DNA from: Vibrio sp. CK2-1 | Lineage (GTDB): Bacteria; Pseudomonadota; Gammaproteobacteria; Enterobacterales; Vibrionaceae | DNA: 64,000 nucleotides | Assembly (NCBI RefSeq): GCF_021726515.1 | Contig: NZ_JAKKCJ010000001.1 | Coordinates: 372,001 to 436,000 of the forward strand | Direction of reading: 5' to 3' | Part shown: piece by piece, positions 15,650-23,930 of the stretch | Layout of the letters: every line of letters begins with the position of its first letter | How positions within the stretch are numbered: the first letter of the stretch is position 1 | Notes under the pieces: generated by a model | Database searches by the model: none | Told to the model about the DNA's origin: nothing | Seen by the model: only the letters and a program-made list of their open reading frames with translations | Program-made: the position numbers and the translations under genes

Positions 15650-17143
15650 ATGATAGAAAATAGTTTTGCTATTACTAGCACATTTATCGGATACCTAGCC
15701 TTAATGCTTGCCATTGGTTATGTTGCCTATAAACGAACTTCAAGCTCAACCGATTATTTTCTTGGTGGAAGAACCCTTGGTCCTTGGCCGGCTGCCTTAT
15801 CAGCGGGTGCATCAGACATGAGTGGTTGGCTATTACTGGGTGTTCCTGGGTATGCTTATGCTTCGGGGTTAGAGGCCACTTGGATTTGTGGGGGCTTACT
15901 CGTCGGGACTTGGCTTAACTGGTTGGTAAGTGCTAAGCGTCTTCGTACTTACAGTATTACCACGGATGCGATCACGATTCCTGACTTCTTATCTCGTCGT
16001 TTCCTAGATAAGTCAAAATTAATTCAAACCATTTCCGCTTTCTTTATTTTGTTGTTCTTCTTGTTCTACACCAGTTCTGGTTTAGTGGCAGGCGGTAAAT
16101 TGTTTGAAACAGTATTTGGCCTTGATTACAAAATTGCGGTCGTCATTGGTACGGTTTGTGTTATTGCATACACCTTGTTTGGCGGTTTCCTTGCGGTAGC
16201 TTGGACCGATTTAGTGCAAGGTTTATTGATGTCTGCAGCGCTATTGATTGTGCCGATTGCGGCAATGAGTGGCGGTTTTACACAAGTTGATATCGACCTG
16301 AATAACATCAACCCTGAATTGCTGAATATGTGGACATCTGCCAAAGGGGAGCCATTAACGGCGATCGCGATTATCTCTCTTGTTGCATGGGGCCTAGGTT
16401 ACTTTGGTCAGCCGCATATTTTGGCGCGCTTTAAAGCGACACGTAGCAATAAAGACTTAACTACTGCTCGTCGTATCGCGGTAGTGTGGACTGCGCTATC
16501 AATGGCAGGTGCGATCATGGTTGGTCTAGTTGGCTTGATTTATGTTAACGGCCATCCAACGCTGGCAATTGAAGATGGTGAAAAGATCTTCATGATTCTG
16601 GTGAATGCGATTTTCCATCCGGTAATGGCGGGTATCTTACTGGCGGCTATTTTAGCGGCAATCATGAGTACTGCCGATTCTCAGTTATTAGTGTCTTCAT
16701 CGGCACTAGCAGAGGATTTCTATAAGCAAGTATTTAAGAAAGATGCGACGTCAGAGCAAGTGGTTGTGGTTGGCCGTATTGCAGTGATTGGCGTTTCTGT
16801 GTTTGCTTTGATACTGGCAATGAATCCGGAAAGTTCAGTGCTTGGTTTAGTGTCTTATGCGTGGGCGGGTTTTGGTGCAGCATTTGGTCCAGCCATTGTA
16901 CTGAGCTTGTACTGGTCTAAGATGAACCGTAATGGCGCACTCGCGGGTATTGTGATTGGTGGCGTGACCATCGTTATTTGGAAGCAATTAACCGGTGGTT
17001 GGTTCGATGTTTATGAAATCGTACCGGGCGTAATTTTCTCGACTATTTCGATTGTTGTAGTGAGTTTATTAACGGGCGGTCCAAGTGAAGAAGTCACTCA
17101 ACAATACAAAAAATATCAGCGCCAATTAGAAGAATTAGATTAA
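15650..17143 (+). CDS. putP: Sodium/proline symporter PutP
   Basis: PutP imports proline with Na+ across the inner membrane and belongs to the solute:sodium symporter family. The 497-aa length, about 13 membrane segments and the motif run SAGASDMSGWLLLGVPG (about residues 43-60) are typical. Other hallmarks are YFLGGRTLGPWPAALSA, HILARFKA and ILAAIMSTADSQLLVSSSALAED (Na+-binding region). It follows the putA group and a hairpin; the start has AAAGG about seven bases upstream. The set supplies proline as carbon, nitrogen and osmolyte source. Confidence 0.96.
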   Translation: MIENSFAITSTFIGYLALMLAIGYVAYKRTSSSTDYFLGGRTLGPWPAALSAGASDMSGWLLLGVPGYAYASGLEATWICGGLLVGTWLNWLVSAKRLRTYSITTDAITIPDFLSRRFLDKSKLIQTISAFFILLFFLFYTSSGLVAGGKLFETVFGLDYKIAVVIGTVCVIAYTLFGGFLAVAWTDLVQGLLMSAALLIVPIAAMSGGFTQVDIDLNNINPELLNMWTSAKGEPLTAIAIISLVAWGLGYFGQPHILARFKATRSNKDLTTARRIAVVWTALSMAGAIMVGLVGLIYVNGHPTLAIEDGEKIFMILVNAIFHPVMAGILLAAILAAIMSTADSQLLVSSSALAEDFYKQVFKKDATSEQVVVVGRIAVIGVSVFALILAMNPESSVLGLVSYAWAGFGAAFGPAIVLSLYWSKMNRNGALAGIVIGGVTIVIWKQLTGGWFDVYEIVPGVIFSTISIVVVSLLTGGPSEEVTQQYKKYQRQLEELD

Positions 17144-17171
17144 TCTTTTTCTGACAATTTGACGGTAATTT

Positions 17172-17203
17172 AGCCCTCATTGTTTAAGCAATGGGGGCTT
17201 TTA
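17172..17203 (+). terminator. putP terminator
   Basis: AGCCCTCATTG and CAATGGGGGCT pair with one mismatch around TTTAAG and are followed by TTTTA. Confidence 0.75.
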
Positions 17204-17526
17204 CGTTTAGATGTCTATAGTGATTTTAGTAATAAAAATAACCACATAAGTAGGTCGATAATAGCCGTGAAAAAAATTTGAACTACTTAGATCAAGTTTT
17301 TAAAAATAACCCTATACAACGATGAAAAACCCGAGTATCTTTAAACACGGCCTGTAACGGACCTATTTATTTGAAATTTGCTTTAGAAGTCTTCGCAACA
17401 CCTGATATACCAGTTAAGTGTCATGAAGTGCCTCCTTTTAAGTATCCTCACGTAAGTAACTCTATTCCCGGCTATAACACGCAACAAGCGTAATTGATTA
17501 GTAAAAAATATTTATAGGATTTACCC
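17204..17526 (+). promoter_or_regulatory. Long leader region of the cold-shock gene
   Basis: About 320 bp without a gene precede the cold-shock gene. Long, structured 5' leaders are characteristic of cspA-type genes, where they control stability and translation at low temperature. I see short inverted segments but no certain promoter or cold-box match. The ribosome binding site is ATAGGATTT before ATG 17527. Confidence 0.4.
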
Positions 17527-17736
17527 ATGTCTAAGACAACTGGTACAGTTAAGTGGTTTAACGAAGAGAAAGGTTTCGGTTTCATCACTCAAGAGAATGG
17601 CGGCGCAGACGTATTTGTTCACTTCCGTGCTATCACAGGTGAAGGTTTCCGCACTCTAGCTGAAGGCCAAAAAGTAGCGTTTGAAGTTGAGCAAGGTCAA
17701 AAAGGCCCTCAAGCTGCAAACGTTGAAGTACTATAA
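17527..17736 (+). CDS. CspA-family cold-shock protein
   Basis: This 69-aa OB-fold protein binds single-stranded nucleic acid and acts as an RNA chaperone. The RNP1 motif KGFGFIT and RNP2 motif VFVHF are intact at about residues 15-21 and 30-34, and [15 protein letters not shown] is the classical N-terminal signature. Which Csp paralogue it is cannot be decided from sequence alone. It has its own leader and a terminator immediately downstream, so it is monocistronic. Confidence 0.96.
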   Translation: MSKTTGTVKWFNEEKGFGFITQENGGADVFVHFRAITGEGFRTLAEGQKVAFEVEQGQKGPQAANVEVL

Positions 17737-17756
17737 TTAAGTACTTATAACGAATT

Positions 17757-17786
17757 AAAAAAAGCCGCACTTGTTGCGGCTTTTTT
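17757..17786. terminator. Terminator of the cold-shock gene
   Basis: GCCGCA and TGCGGC form the stem with flanking A- and T-runs (AAAAAAA before, TTTTTT after), so it can act in both directions. Confidence 0.88.
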
Positions 17787-17828
17787 GTTGCCAATTTTCC
17801 TTAAGTTTTAACTCTTCGAGTAATGCTA

Positions 17829-18488
17829 ATGACTGAACCAGTAAGCCAAACCTTTCATCAACACGATTTTTCTTCTCAAGATCTTAGTGGTGAAGTGTTT
17901 GATAAGTGTCATTTTTATCAGTGTGACTTTTCTCGTTGTGACCTGTCTGATGCGCAGTTTATTGATTGTGTTTTTATTGAATCCGGTGACGTCATGGGGT
18001 GCAACTTTGCTTACGCCAAACTGAATGATGCCAGTTTTAAACATTGTAATTTGAGCATGGCCAACTTTGATGGGGCTTCAGCGTTTGGCATCGAAATACG
18101 CAATAGTATGCTGAAAGGGGCAAGCTTTGTTCGAACCTTGTTTGCTAATCACATAACGCACAATACCTATTTCTGTTCCGCTTATATTACGCAGTGTGAT
18201 TTAACCTACGCAAACTTAGAAAATCAACGCCTCGAAAAGTGTGATTTGTTTGAAAACCGTTGGCGCGGTGCTAATCTACAAGGCACTTCATTTGAAGGCT
18301 CTGATCTTAGTCGCGGTGAGTTTTCTAGCGAACAATGGAGCCAAGCAAACTGGAAAAGTTGTAACCTCGCGCATGTTGAACTTGAAGGGCTAGACATTCG
18401 TAGCGTGAACTTAAAAGGCGCGATGATTTGTCAGTGGCAACAAGAAATGCTGCTTGAACATTTAGGAGTGATCACCATTCCAGACTAG
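17829..18488 (+). CDS. qnr: Qnr-family pentapeptide repeat protein
   Basis: The protein is a right-handed beta-helix of pentapeptide repeats (A[D/N]LXX type) that mimics DNA and protects gyrase and topoisomerase IV from quinolones. It aligns with QnrVC-type proteins throughout: FIESGDVMGCNFAYAKL, FKHCNLSMANFDGA, YFCSAYITQCDLTYANLE, KCDLFENRWRGANL, and the C-terminal helix motif CQWQQEMLLEHLGVITIPD. I start at ATG 17829 (219 aa), the usual Qnr length; ATG 17823 would add two residues. It follows the cold-shock terminator and seems an intrinsic chromosomal gene, with no integron or transposon sequences nearby. Actual resistance depends on expression. Confidence 0.93.
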   Translation: MTEPVSQTFHQHDFSSQDLSGEVFDKCHFYQCDFSRCDLSDAQFIDCVFIESGDVMGCNFAYAKLNDASFKHCNLSMANFDGASAFGIEIRNSMLKGASFVRTLFANHITHNTYFCSAYITQCDLTYANLENQRLEKCDLFENRWRGANLQGTSFEGSDLSRGEFSSEQWSQANWKSCNLAHVELEGLDIRSVNLKGAMICQWQQEMLLEHLGVITIPD

Positions 18489-18507
18489 GTTACTTGGGTA
18501 TAAACAG

Positions 18508-18520
18508 TTTACAGTGTAAA
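18508..18520. promoter_or_regulatory. parS2 centromere site
   Basis: TTTACAGTGTAAA is a perfect parS2 core in the gap between the qnr-family gene and yajD, five bases after a GGTTACTTGGGTATA motif. Confidence 0.87.
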
Positions 18521-18553
18521 TTAAATCAATAATAACAATGATTAGGAAACAAT

Positions 18554-18901
18554 ATGTCGTCTGATTTTTATGGCTCTAGTGCTAACTACGCGCGCAAAGA
18601 AAGTGGCTATCGTGAAAAGGCGTTAAAGCTTTATCCTTGGATTTGTGGCAACTGTGCTCGCGAATTCGTGTACTCTAATTTGCGTGAATTGACGGTACAT
18701 CACAAAGACCATGATCATACTAATAACCCTGAAGATGGCAGTAATTGGGAATTGCTTTGTTTGTATTGTCACGACCATGAACACTCTAAATATTTAGAGC
18801 ATGATTTATATGGCTCGGCTGACTCAACGCCAAAAGAAGATGAGCACCAAGCAGCAACCCATAACCCGTTTGCGAACTTGAAAGATTTACTGAAAAAGTA
18901 A
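18554..18901 (+). CDS. yajD: HNH nuclease-family protein YajD
   Basis: The 115-aa product resembles E. coli YajD. A treble-clef HNH fold is visible: CGNCAREFVYSNLRELTVHHKDHDHTNNP (about residues 32-60) with paired Cys and the HH core, then NWELLCLYCHDHEH with CxxC and the terminal His residues. This is the ββα-metal architecture of small HNH endonucleases, but the cellular substrate is not established. The ATG follows AGGAAACAAT. The C-terminal tail is charged and probably disordered. Confidence 0.9.
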   Translation: MSSDFYGSSANYARKESGYREKALKLYPWICGNCAREFVYSNLRELTVHHKDHDHTNNPEDGSNWELLCLYCHDHEHSKYLEHDLYGSADSTPKEDEHQAATHNPFANLKDLLKK

Positions 18902-18916
18902 TGAATATAAACGGTT

Positions 18917-19624
18917 ATGATTAACGATCGGTTATCGATTCGTTCTTACATTAGTCAATCACGCCAGCATAAGCATGATTATCATCAAATTGTGCTGCCA
19001 CTACAGGGCGTGATTGAAATGCAAGTCGGCGAGTTTGATGGCAAAGTCAGTGTTGGCGATGCCATCGTGATTCATGCTGGCTTGAACCATGCTTTTTCCG
19101 CCGATGAAGCGGCACGCTTTTTAGTGGTCGATCTCAGCCAACTTCCACCTAACTTATGCCATGCTAAAACCAAAAAGTTTTTGTTATCTCCAGCGACTCT
19201 AGCTTATGTGCAATTTGCCGGGTTGCAGTTGATGAGCAAAACTAATGCTCATTTAGAAAATGCGATGTGCGGTATGCTATTGCAGCTATTAGAACAGCAA
19301 GGCCAACAGCTTAGAATCGATCCTCGTATTGCGAGTGTCATAAGTGAAATTCAACAAGATATTAGTCAAAATTGGTCGGTTGAACGATTAGCCAAACTAT
19401 CCTTTTTAAGCCCTACTCAATTTAAAACCGTATTCAAATCGAACCTAGGCCAAACCAGCCAGCAGTTTGTTTTACAACTTCGAATGGAAAAAGCCAAAGC
19501 GCTCTTAACGCATACCGATCTTCCTGTGCAATTGATCGGAGAAAAAGTCGGTTTTTCCAACCCATCCGCATTTACTCGCCGCTTTAGCCAATTTTTTGGT
19601 CTGTCTCCTAAATCATATCGATAA
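18917..19624 (+). CDS. AraC-family transcription regulator
   Basis: This 235-aa protein has a cupin sensor domain (HKHDYHQIVLPLQG, VSVGDAIVIHAG at about residues 20-60) and a C-terminal AraC domain (about 140-235). The latter has LSFLSPTQFKTVFKSNLG and VGFSNPSAFTRRFSQFFGLSPKSYR, both recognition helices intact. It starts 16 bp after yajD and lies upstream of a DMT exporter gene in the same direction, which it may control; that link is inference. Its ligand is unknown. Confidence 0.87.
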   Translation: MINDRLSIRSYISQSRQHKHDYHQIVLPLQGVIEMQVGEFDGKVSVGDAIVIHAGLNHAFSADEAARFLVVDLSQLPPNLCHAKTKKFLLSPATLAYVQFAGLQLMSKTNAHLENAMCGMLLQLLEQQGQQLRIDPRIASVISEIQQDISQNWSVERLAKLSFLSPTQFKTVFKSNLGQTSQQFVLQLRMEKAKALLTHTDLPVQLIGEKVGFSNPSAFTRRFSQFFGLSPKSYR

Positions 19625-19728
19625 CCATCACTTTAGTCATAAAGACCGTCTGATCAGCACATTTTAACTACTAATGATTCTTATACTGAAAACTCATTTG
19701 GTAAAGTTATGGATTCAAAAGGTTAAAA

Positions 19729-20634
19729 ATGCAAAGGATTGAAAATTTACGTTCACCTATTCGCTTTGAAACGGCTGCTCCTTTGCTGTTCTTGCTGATG
19801 TGGAGTAGTGGGGCGGTAATGGTGAAAATGGGGTTAATAGATGCGTCACCTTGGACCTTTTTATTCCTACGAGCAGTGGCGACTTTCCTATTCTCAACTC
19901 TTGTGCTGCTGGTGGTAAAACCCAAATTAAAGTTTGAATTATTTCGCCATGATAAAGCGTCGATTATCGCGGTGCTAAAAGTCGGTTTCTTTTTGCAGTT
20001 TGCCTACCTGAGTACGTATATTTTGTCTATCGATGCTGGAATCTCGCCAGGGTTGATTACCATGATATTAGGTTTTCAGCCGCTCATTACGCCATTCCTT
20101 GCGAAAGAAAGTATGTCGAAACAAGGTTATGCTCTGTTAGCGCTTGGTTTTATCGGCTTATGCATCGCTGTATTAGGTGCAAAAGGGATCGATGCTTCAC
20201 ATGTCATAGGTCTGTTGTTTGCTGCGCTGGCTTTGATGTCGTTAACTTTTGGCACCATCAAGCAAAAAGGCATCAACATGAATATTGAAAGCATGGTGGT
20301 CTACCAAAACTTATTCACCTTATTGCTATTCAGCGTGGTGGCCTTATGTACCGACTGGCAAGTTGAATGGACCAATGAACTGTTTATTTCATTATTTTGG
20401 ATGAGTATTGTGGTCTCGGTCGGTGCGGTGATGTTGCTGCTTTACATGCTTAAGCGAGGCAGTGCCAGCCAAGTCAGCGTGTTGTTTTATTGCATACCGC
20501 TTTTGGCCATTATGTTTGATTATTTGATCTTTGGTGAACAGTTGAGTGGCATAACTATGATCGGCATTGTTGTGGTAGTGATCGCGGTGTATTGGTTTCA
20601 AAAAGTGAAGCCAGTTGAAGCTGATGCTAAATAA
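19729..20634 (+). CDS. EamA/DMT-family transporter
   Basis: An inner-membrane protein of 301 aa with about ten hydrophobic segments arranged as two EamA repeats (about residues 15-145 and 160-290). LMWSSGAVMVKMG at the N-terminus is a typical EamA first helix. The substrate cannot be inferred; relatives export amino acids or metabolites. The start follows AAGGTTAAAA. It may be under the preceding AraC gene. Confidence 0.88.
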   Translation: MQRIENLRSPIRFETAAPLLFLLMWSSGAVMVKMGLIDASPWTFLFLRAVATFLFSTLVLLVVKPKLKFELFRHDKASIIAVLKVGFFLQFAYLSTYILSIDAGISPGLITMILGFQPLITPFLAKESMSKQGYALLALGFIGLCIAVLGAKGIDASHVIGLLFAALALMSLTFGTIKQKGINMNIESMVVYQNLFTLLLFSVVALCTDWQVEWTNELFISLFWMSIVVSVGAVMLLLYMLKRGSASQVSVLFYCIPLLAIMFDYLIFGEQLSGITMIGIVVVVIAVYWFQKVKPVEADAK

Positions 20635-20710
20635 ATGCACAAAATAACCATTGAATAGAAGATGAATTGATGTTTTTATATTCAAGAGATTGATGAGAAA
20701 GGAGTTTTCA

Positions 20711-21337
20711 ATGGATTTGTGGCACGGATTAGTTTTAATTACCTCTATTCACTTGTTGGCCGCTGCTTCGCCTGGGCCGGATTTTATACTGGTTTCGCAA
20801 CAAACCATCTCGAATGGTAAAAAAGCAGGGCTGCTGTGTAGTGTCGGTATTGCGCTGGGGTTATCGATTCATATTCTCTATTCTGCTTTTGGTTTAGCGG
20901 CAATTATCGCTAATTCAGCAAGTTTACTTTGGGTGATTAAAGTACTCGGCGGTGGTTATTTAATTTATCTAGGTTGGCAGGGATTAAAAGCGAAAGCTGC
21001 AATGCCTGACGAGGTTGAATTGCCAGTAGCGAAAGTGCAGTCGGCGAAAAAGATGGTTGGCATGGGGTTCTTGTGTAATGCTTTAAATCCTAAAGCGCCA
21101 ATTTATTTTGTATCGTTATTTACCTTAGTGTTGTCAGCGGATATGCCAATCTATCAAATCGCAATTTATGGTGTATGGATCATGATTTTACAGTTCGCAT
21201 GGTTCTCTTTGATTGTGACGTTATTGTCTCGACCAACGATTAATAAGAAGTTTAAGCAATGTGGTCATTGGATTGATCGAGTACTTGGTGGTGCGATGGT
21301 GGCATTAGGTATTAAGTTGATGATTACTCGTAGTTAA
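20711..21337 (+). CDS. LysE/RhtB-family exporter
   Basis: The protein (208 aa, six hydrophobic segments) shows the LysE signature HLLAAASPGPDFILVSQQTISNGKKAGLLCSVG cut here as ASPGPDFI near residue 20, and GFLCNALNPKAPIYF near residue 115. Such proteins export amino acids such as threonine or homoserine lactones. I start at ATG 20711 because AAGGAG lies seven bases upstream; an in-frame ATG at 20690 lacks one. It lies 76 bp after the DMT gene in the same direction, suggesting a two-exporter unit. Confidence 0.9.
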   Translation: MDLWHGLVLITSIHLLAAASPGPDFILVSQQTISNGKKAGLLCSVGIALGLSIHILYSAFGLAAIIANSASLLWVIKVLGGGYLIYLGWQGLKAKAAMPDEVELPVAKVQSAKKMVGMGFLCNALNPKAPIYFVSLFTLVLSADMPIYQIAIYGVWIMILQFAWFSLIVTLLSRPTINKKFKQCGHWIDRVLGGAMVALGIKLMITRS

Positions 21338-21380
21338 TTTTATATCCATCGTGTCCAATTATTTTGGGTATATGAAATGA

Positions 21381-21410
21381 AAAAGGAGCTCAAATGAGCT
21401 CCTTTTGTTT
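21381..21410. terminator. Bidirectional terminator between the LysE gene and hpf
   Basis: AAAAGGAGCTC and GAGCTCCTTTT form an 11-base stem with a four-base loop; T-runs occur on both strands, suiting the convergent genes. Confidence 0.9.
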
Positions 21411-21429
21411 TTCTTGTTAAACGAAGTAA

Positions 21430-21789
21430 TTAATCGACTAACTTCATTTCTTGAATAATATCAGAGGCAATTTCCGGCTTAGTGCTAGTTGGTGTTGCAT
21501 GAAGCTCTGCTTTAAGTTGGCCTTTACGGTTTTTAAGTCCGGTTTCTAATTTTTTAACCGCAGCGGCAATCGCTGGATACATCACTTTGTCTTCAGCTTT
21601 AGCTGAGATGCGAACACCTTCGTAGTTGGTGAAGGTTTCAACTTGGTGTTCATTATGCTGTTTAGTGATAATAATGTCGCAGCTGATTAAATCGGGGAAG
21701 TGTGAAGATATTTTATCGAATTTTCCTTCAATCTCAGTACGTGAGTCTTCGCTGAGAGAAACATGATGCGTTTGGATGTTTATTTTCAT
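21430..21789 (-). CDS. hpf: Ribosome hibernation-promoting factor (HPF/YfiA family)
   Basis: The 119-aa protein has the S30AE domain that binds the 30S decoding region and inactivates ribosomes in stationary phase or stress. Family features are the MKINIQTHHVSLSEDSRTEIEGK start, FTNYEGVRISAKAEDKVMYPAIAAAVKKLETGLKN-like helix 2 (key run DKVMYPAIAAAVKKLE) and a short C-terminal tail, so it is of the short type. I chose ATG 21789, with AGGAAGG upstream, over a TTG codon six bases earlier. The 379 bp upstream (21790-22168) hold its promoter and the pot terminator but no gene. Confidence 0.9.
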   Translation of the reverse strand: MKINIQTHHVSLSEDSRTEIEGKFDKISSHFPDLISCDIIITKQHNEHQVETFTNYEGVRISAKAEDKVMYPAIAAAVKKLETGLKNRKGQLKAELHATPTSTKPEIASDIIQEMKLVD

Positions 21790-22093
21790 ACACAATACCT
21801 TCCTGTTGAAGCGCCTTGAAAATACAAGGCAAAAATGCGGATTTCATATCCATAAGTGATTGTTATTCAAAAGCCTAAGTGCTTTCGAAGTTCGTCACTG
21901 TTCTTTCAAGCTATCAAACTTTAAGACAATAGGCAAAGAGCTTTGTTCCATTTTGTTGGGTATATTAAGTCTAGTTACAAATTCCTTTTTCGGGTGCCTG
22001 ATTCGTGCTTTTTTTCGTCATGTTTGGGTTAAAACATCGACACTGAAATTTGATCTTTAATTGATGTTGATGAATTCGTTGTGCTTTTTATAT

Positions 22094-22121
22094 AAAAAGG
22101 GCTTCAAATTTAGAAGCCCTC
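22094..22121 (-). terminator. Terminator of the pot operon
   Basis: On the minus strand AGGGCTTC and GAAGCCCT pair around a seven-base loop and are followed by TTTTTATA. Confidence 0.88.
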
Positions 22122-22146
22122 CGATACCCAAGTCACTTGGGTATCG
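22122..22146. repeat. 25-bp near-perfect palindrome next to the pot terminator
   Basis: CGATACCCAAGT and ACTTGGGTATCG are 12-base arms around a single C. The right arm is the ACTTGGGTAT motif that also appears at 9764 and 18491. It could be a second hairpin or a protein site. Confidence 0.6.
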
Positions 22147-22168
22147 CATTAACTAGCTCGTTTTAATT

Positions 22169-23011
22169 TTAGACCATCACTAATGCTTTTTTGCTTTGGT
22201 AAATTTCTTTTTTACAGCGCTTTTCTGCTCTTGCCATAATGAACCACATGCTAAAGGTAAACAGGGATACACACAGTAAGATCAAGCTAGCAATCGCGTT
22301 AATCTCAGGTTTCACTCCTAGGCGTACCGAGGAGAAAATTTCCATCGGTAGCGTCGTTGAGCCTGGGCCTGATACAAAGCTTGCCAATACTAGATCATCG
22401 AGTGATAAAGCAAATGCCATCATGCCACCCGCAACAAGTGATGGCGCGATCATTGGAATAGTGATTTGCATGAATACCTTCCAAGGTTTAGCGCCTAAAT
22501 CCATCGCCGCTTCTTCCATTGAGATATCTAGCTCACGCAGGCGAGATGAGACCAAGATGGCCACATACGAACTGGTGAATGTGGTATGAGCTATCCAAAT
22601 CGTCATCATGCCGCGCTCTACTGGCCAACCAATGAGGTTATTCATTGCCACAAATAGCAGTAGCAATGAAAGACCGGTGATCACCTCTGGCATCACTAAT
22701 GGCGCGGTAACCATGCCACCTAGTAATGCTTTTCCGTGGAAGCGAGGGATTCGCGTCAATACAAAAGCTGCCATAGTGCCTAGTGCAACCGCAGAAATAG
22801 CGGTGTAAAAGGCGATTTCTAATGAGCGAAATACCGAGCCCATTAGCTGAGTATTTTGCCATAGCGAGCCATACCATTGGGTTGACCAGCCGCCCCATAC
22901 TGTTACCAGTTTGGAAGCGTTAAATGAGTAAACCACCATGATGATTAACGGCAAGTAAATGAATACCAAGCCGAGCACCAACATTAGATTTGCAAAACCA
23001 AAACGTTTCAT
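22169..23011 (-). CDS. potI: Polyamine ABC transporter permease PotI-type
   Basis: Inner-membrane permease of 280 aa with six membrane segments and the binding-protein-dependent transport motif EEAAMDLGAKPWKVFMQITIPMIAPS (EAA loop, about residues 165-190; quoted in part as EEAAMDLGAKPW). It pairs with the upstream permease to form the channel for putrescine or spermidine. The ATG follows AGGAATAACG. It is the last gene of the minus-strand unit potF-potG-potH-potI and is followed by a strong terminator. Spermidine (PotC) versus putrescine (PotI) specificity is judged from the operon order and PotF. Confidence 0.9.
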   Translation of the reverse strand: MKRFGFANLMLVLGLVFIYLPLIIMVVYSFNASKLVTVWGGWSTQWYGSLWQNTQLMGSVFRSLEIAFYTAISAVALGTMAAFVLTRIPRFHGKALLGGMVTAPLVMPEVITGLSLLLLFVAMNNLIGWPVERGMMTIWIAHTTFTSSYVAILVSSRLRELDISMEEAAMDLGAKPWKVFMQITIPMIAPSLVAGGMMAFALSLDDLVLASFVSGPGSTTLPMEIFSSVRLGVKPEINAIASLILLCVSLFTFSMWFIMARAEKRCKKEIYQSKKALVMV

Positions 23012-23039
23012 CGTTATTCCTAAACAATTCGTACTTAAC

Positions 23040-23930
23040 TTAACCTTGAAGTTCTTTGGCTTGAGTACGATTAAAGAACATTATTGGGATCATAAGAACC
23101 ACCAACATAATGACCGCTAACGCCGCCGCCACAGGCCAATCTCGGTTGTTGAAGAACTCTTGCCACAAGACTTTACCTATCATCAAAGTATCAGGGCCGC
23201 CTAGCAGTTCCGGTATCACAAACTCACCGACGACGGGAATAAACACCAACATACAACCTGCAATAATCCCGCCCTTTGACAGTGGTACAGTGATCTGCCA
23301 GAAGGTCGAGATATTACGACAACCTAAGTCTGACGCCGCTTCTAGTAAGCTTTGGTCATGCTTTACTAGGTTGGCGTACAGTGGTAACACCATAAACGGC
23401 AAGTATGAGTACACAATACCGATGTAGACCGCGAGATCGGTATTCAAAATACGTAGCGGCTCATTAATTAGCCCTAGGTGGAGTAAGAAGCCATTTAATA
23501 ACCCGTTGTTACTTAAAATACCCATCCACGCATACACACGGATCAAAATGGCTGTCCAAGTTGGCATCATGATCAATAACAACAAGATAGTTTGCGTTTC
23601 TTTTTTGGCTTTAGAAATCGCATACGCCATTGGATAACCAATCATCAAACAAGCCAAGGTGCTGATCAACGCCATTTTTAGCGAGCTAAGATAAGCAGCT
23701 AAATACAATTCATCAGCACTGAGTAGCAAGTAGTTACCCATGTTGAGCAAAATGGTCAGCTGTTCATCGGCCCAACTGACCAGCTCGGTGTAGGGCGGGA
23801 TGGCGACATCGGCTTGTGAAAAGCTAATTTTAAGTACGATCACAAACGGCAATAAAAAGAAAATAAACAGCCAAAAGAATGGAATTCCAATGACCAGTTT
23901 ACGTCCTAGTTGTTGGAGGCATTTATTCAT
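23040..23930 (-). CDS. potH: Polyamine ABC transporter permease PotH-type
   Basis: Permease of 296 aa with six membrane segments, including LVIGIPFFWLFIFFLLPFVIVLKIS at the N-terminus (about residues 12-36; key part FFLLPFVIVLKISFS). The EAA-loop motif EAASDLGCRNISTFWQITVPL occurs near residue 195, cut here as EAASDLGCRNISTFW. Its start overlaps the end of potG by four bases (ATGA), showing tight coupling. It is the partner of the PotI-type permease in a heterodimeric channel. Confidence 0.91.
   Translation of the reverse strand: MNKCLQQLGRKLVIGIPFFWLFIFFLLPFVIVLKISFSQADVAIPPYTELVSWADEQLTILLNMGNYLLLSADELYLAAYLSSLKMALISTLACLMIGYPMAYAISKAKKETQTILLLLIMMPTWTAILIRVYAWMGILSNNGLLNGFLLHLGLINEPLRILNTDLAVYIGIVYSYLPFMVLPLYANLVKHDQSLLEAASDLGCRNISTFWQITVPLSKGGIIAGCMLVFIPVVGEFVIPELLGGPDTLMIGKVLWQEFFNNRDWPVAAALAVIMLVVLMIPIMFFNRTQAKELQG

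Noticed and set aside
17829..18520. Mobile integron or cassette origin of the qnr-family gene
   Set aside because: No attC-like site, integrase or insertion sequence is seen around it; it appears to be a resident chromosomal gene.
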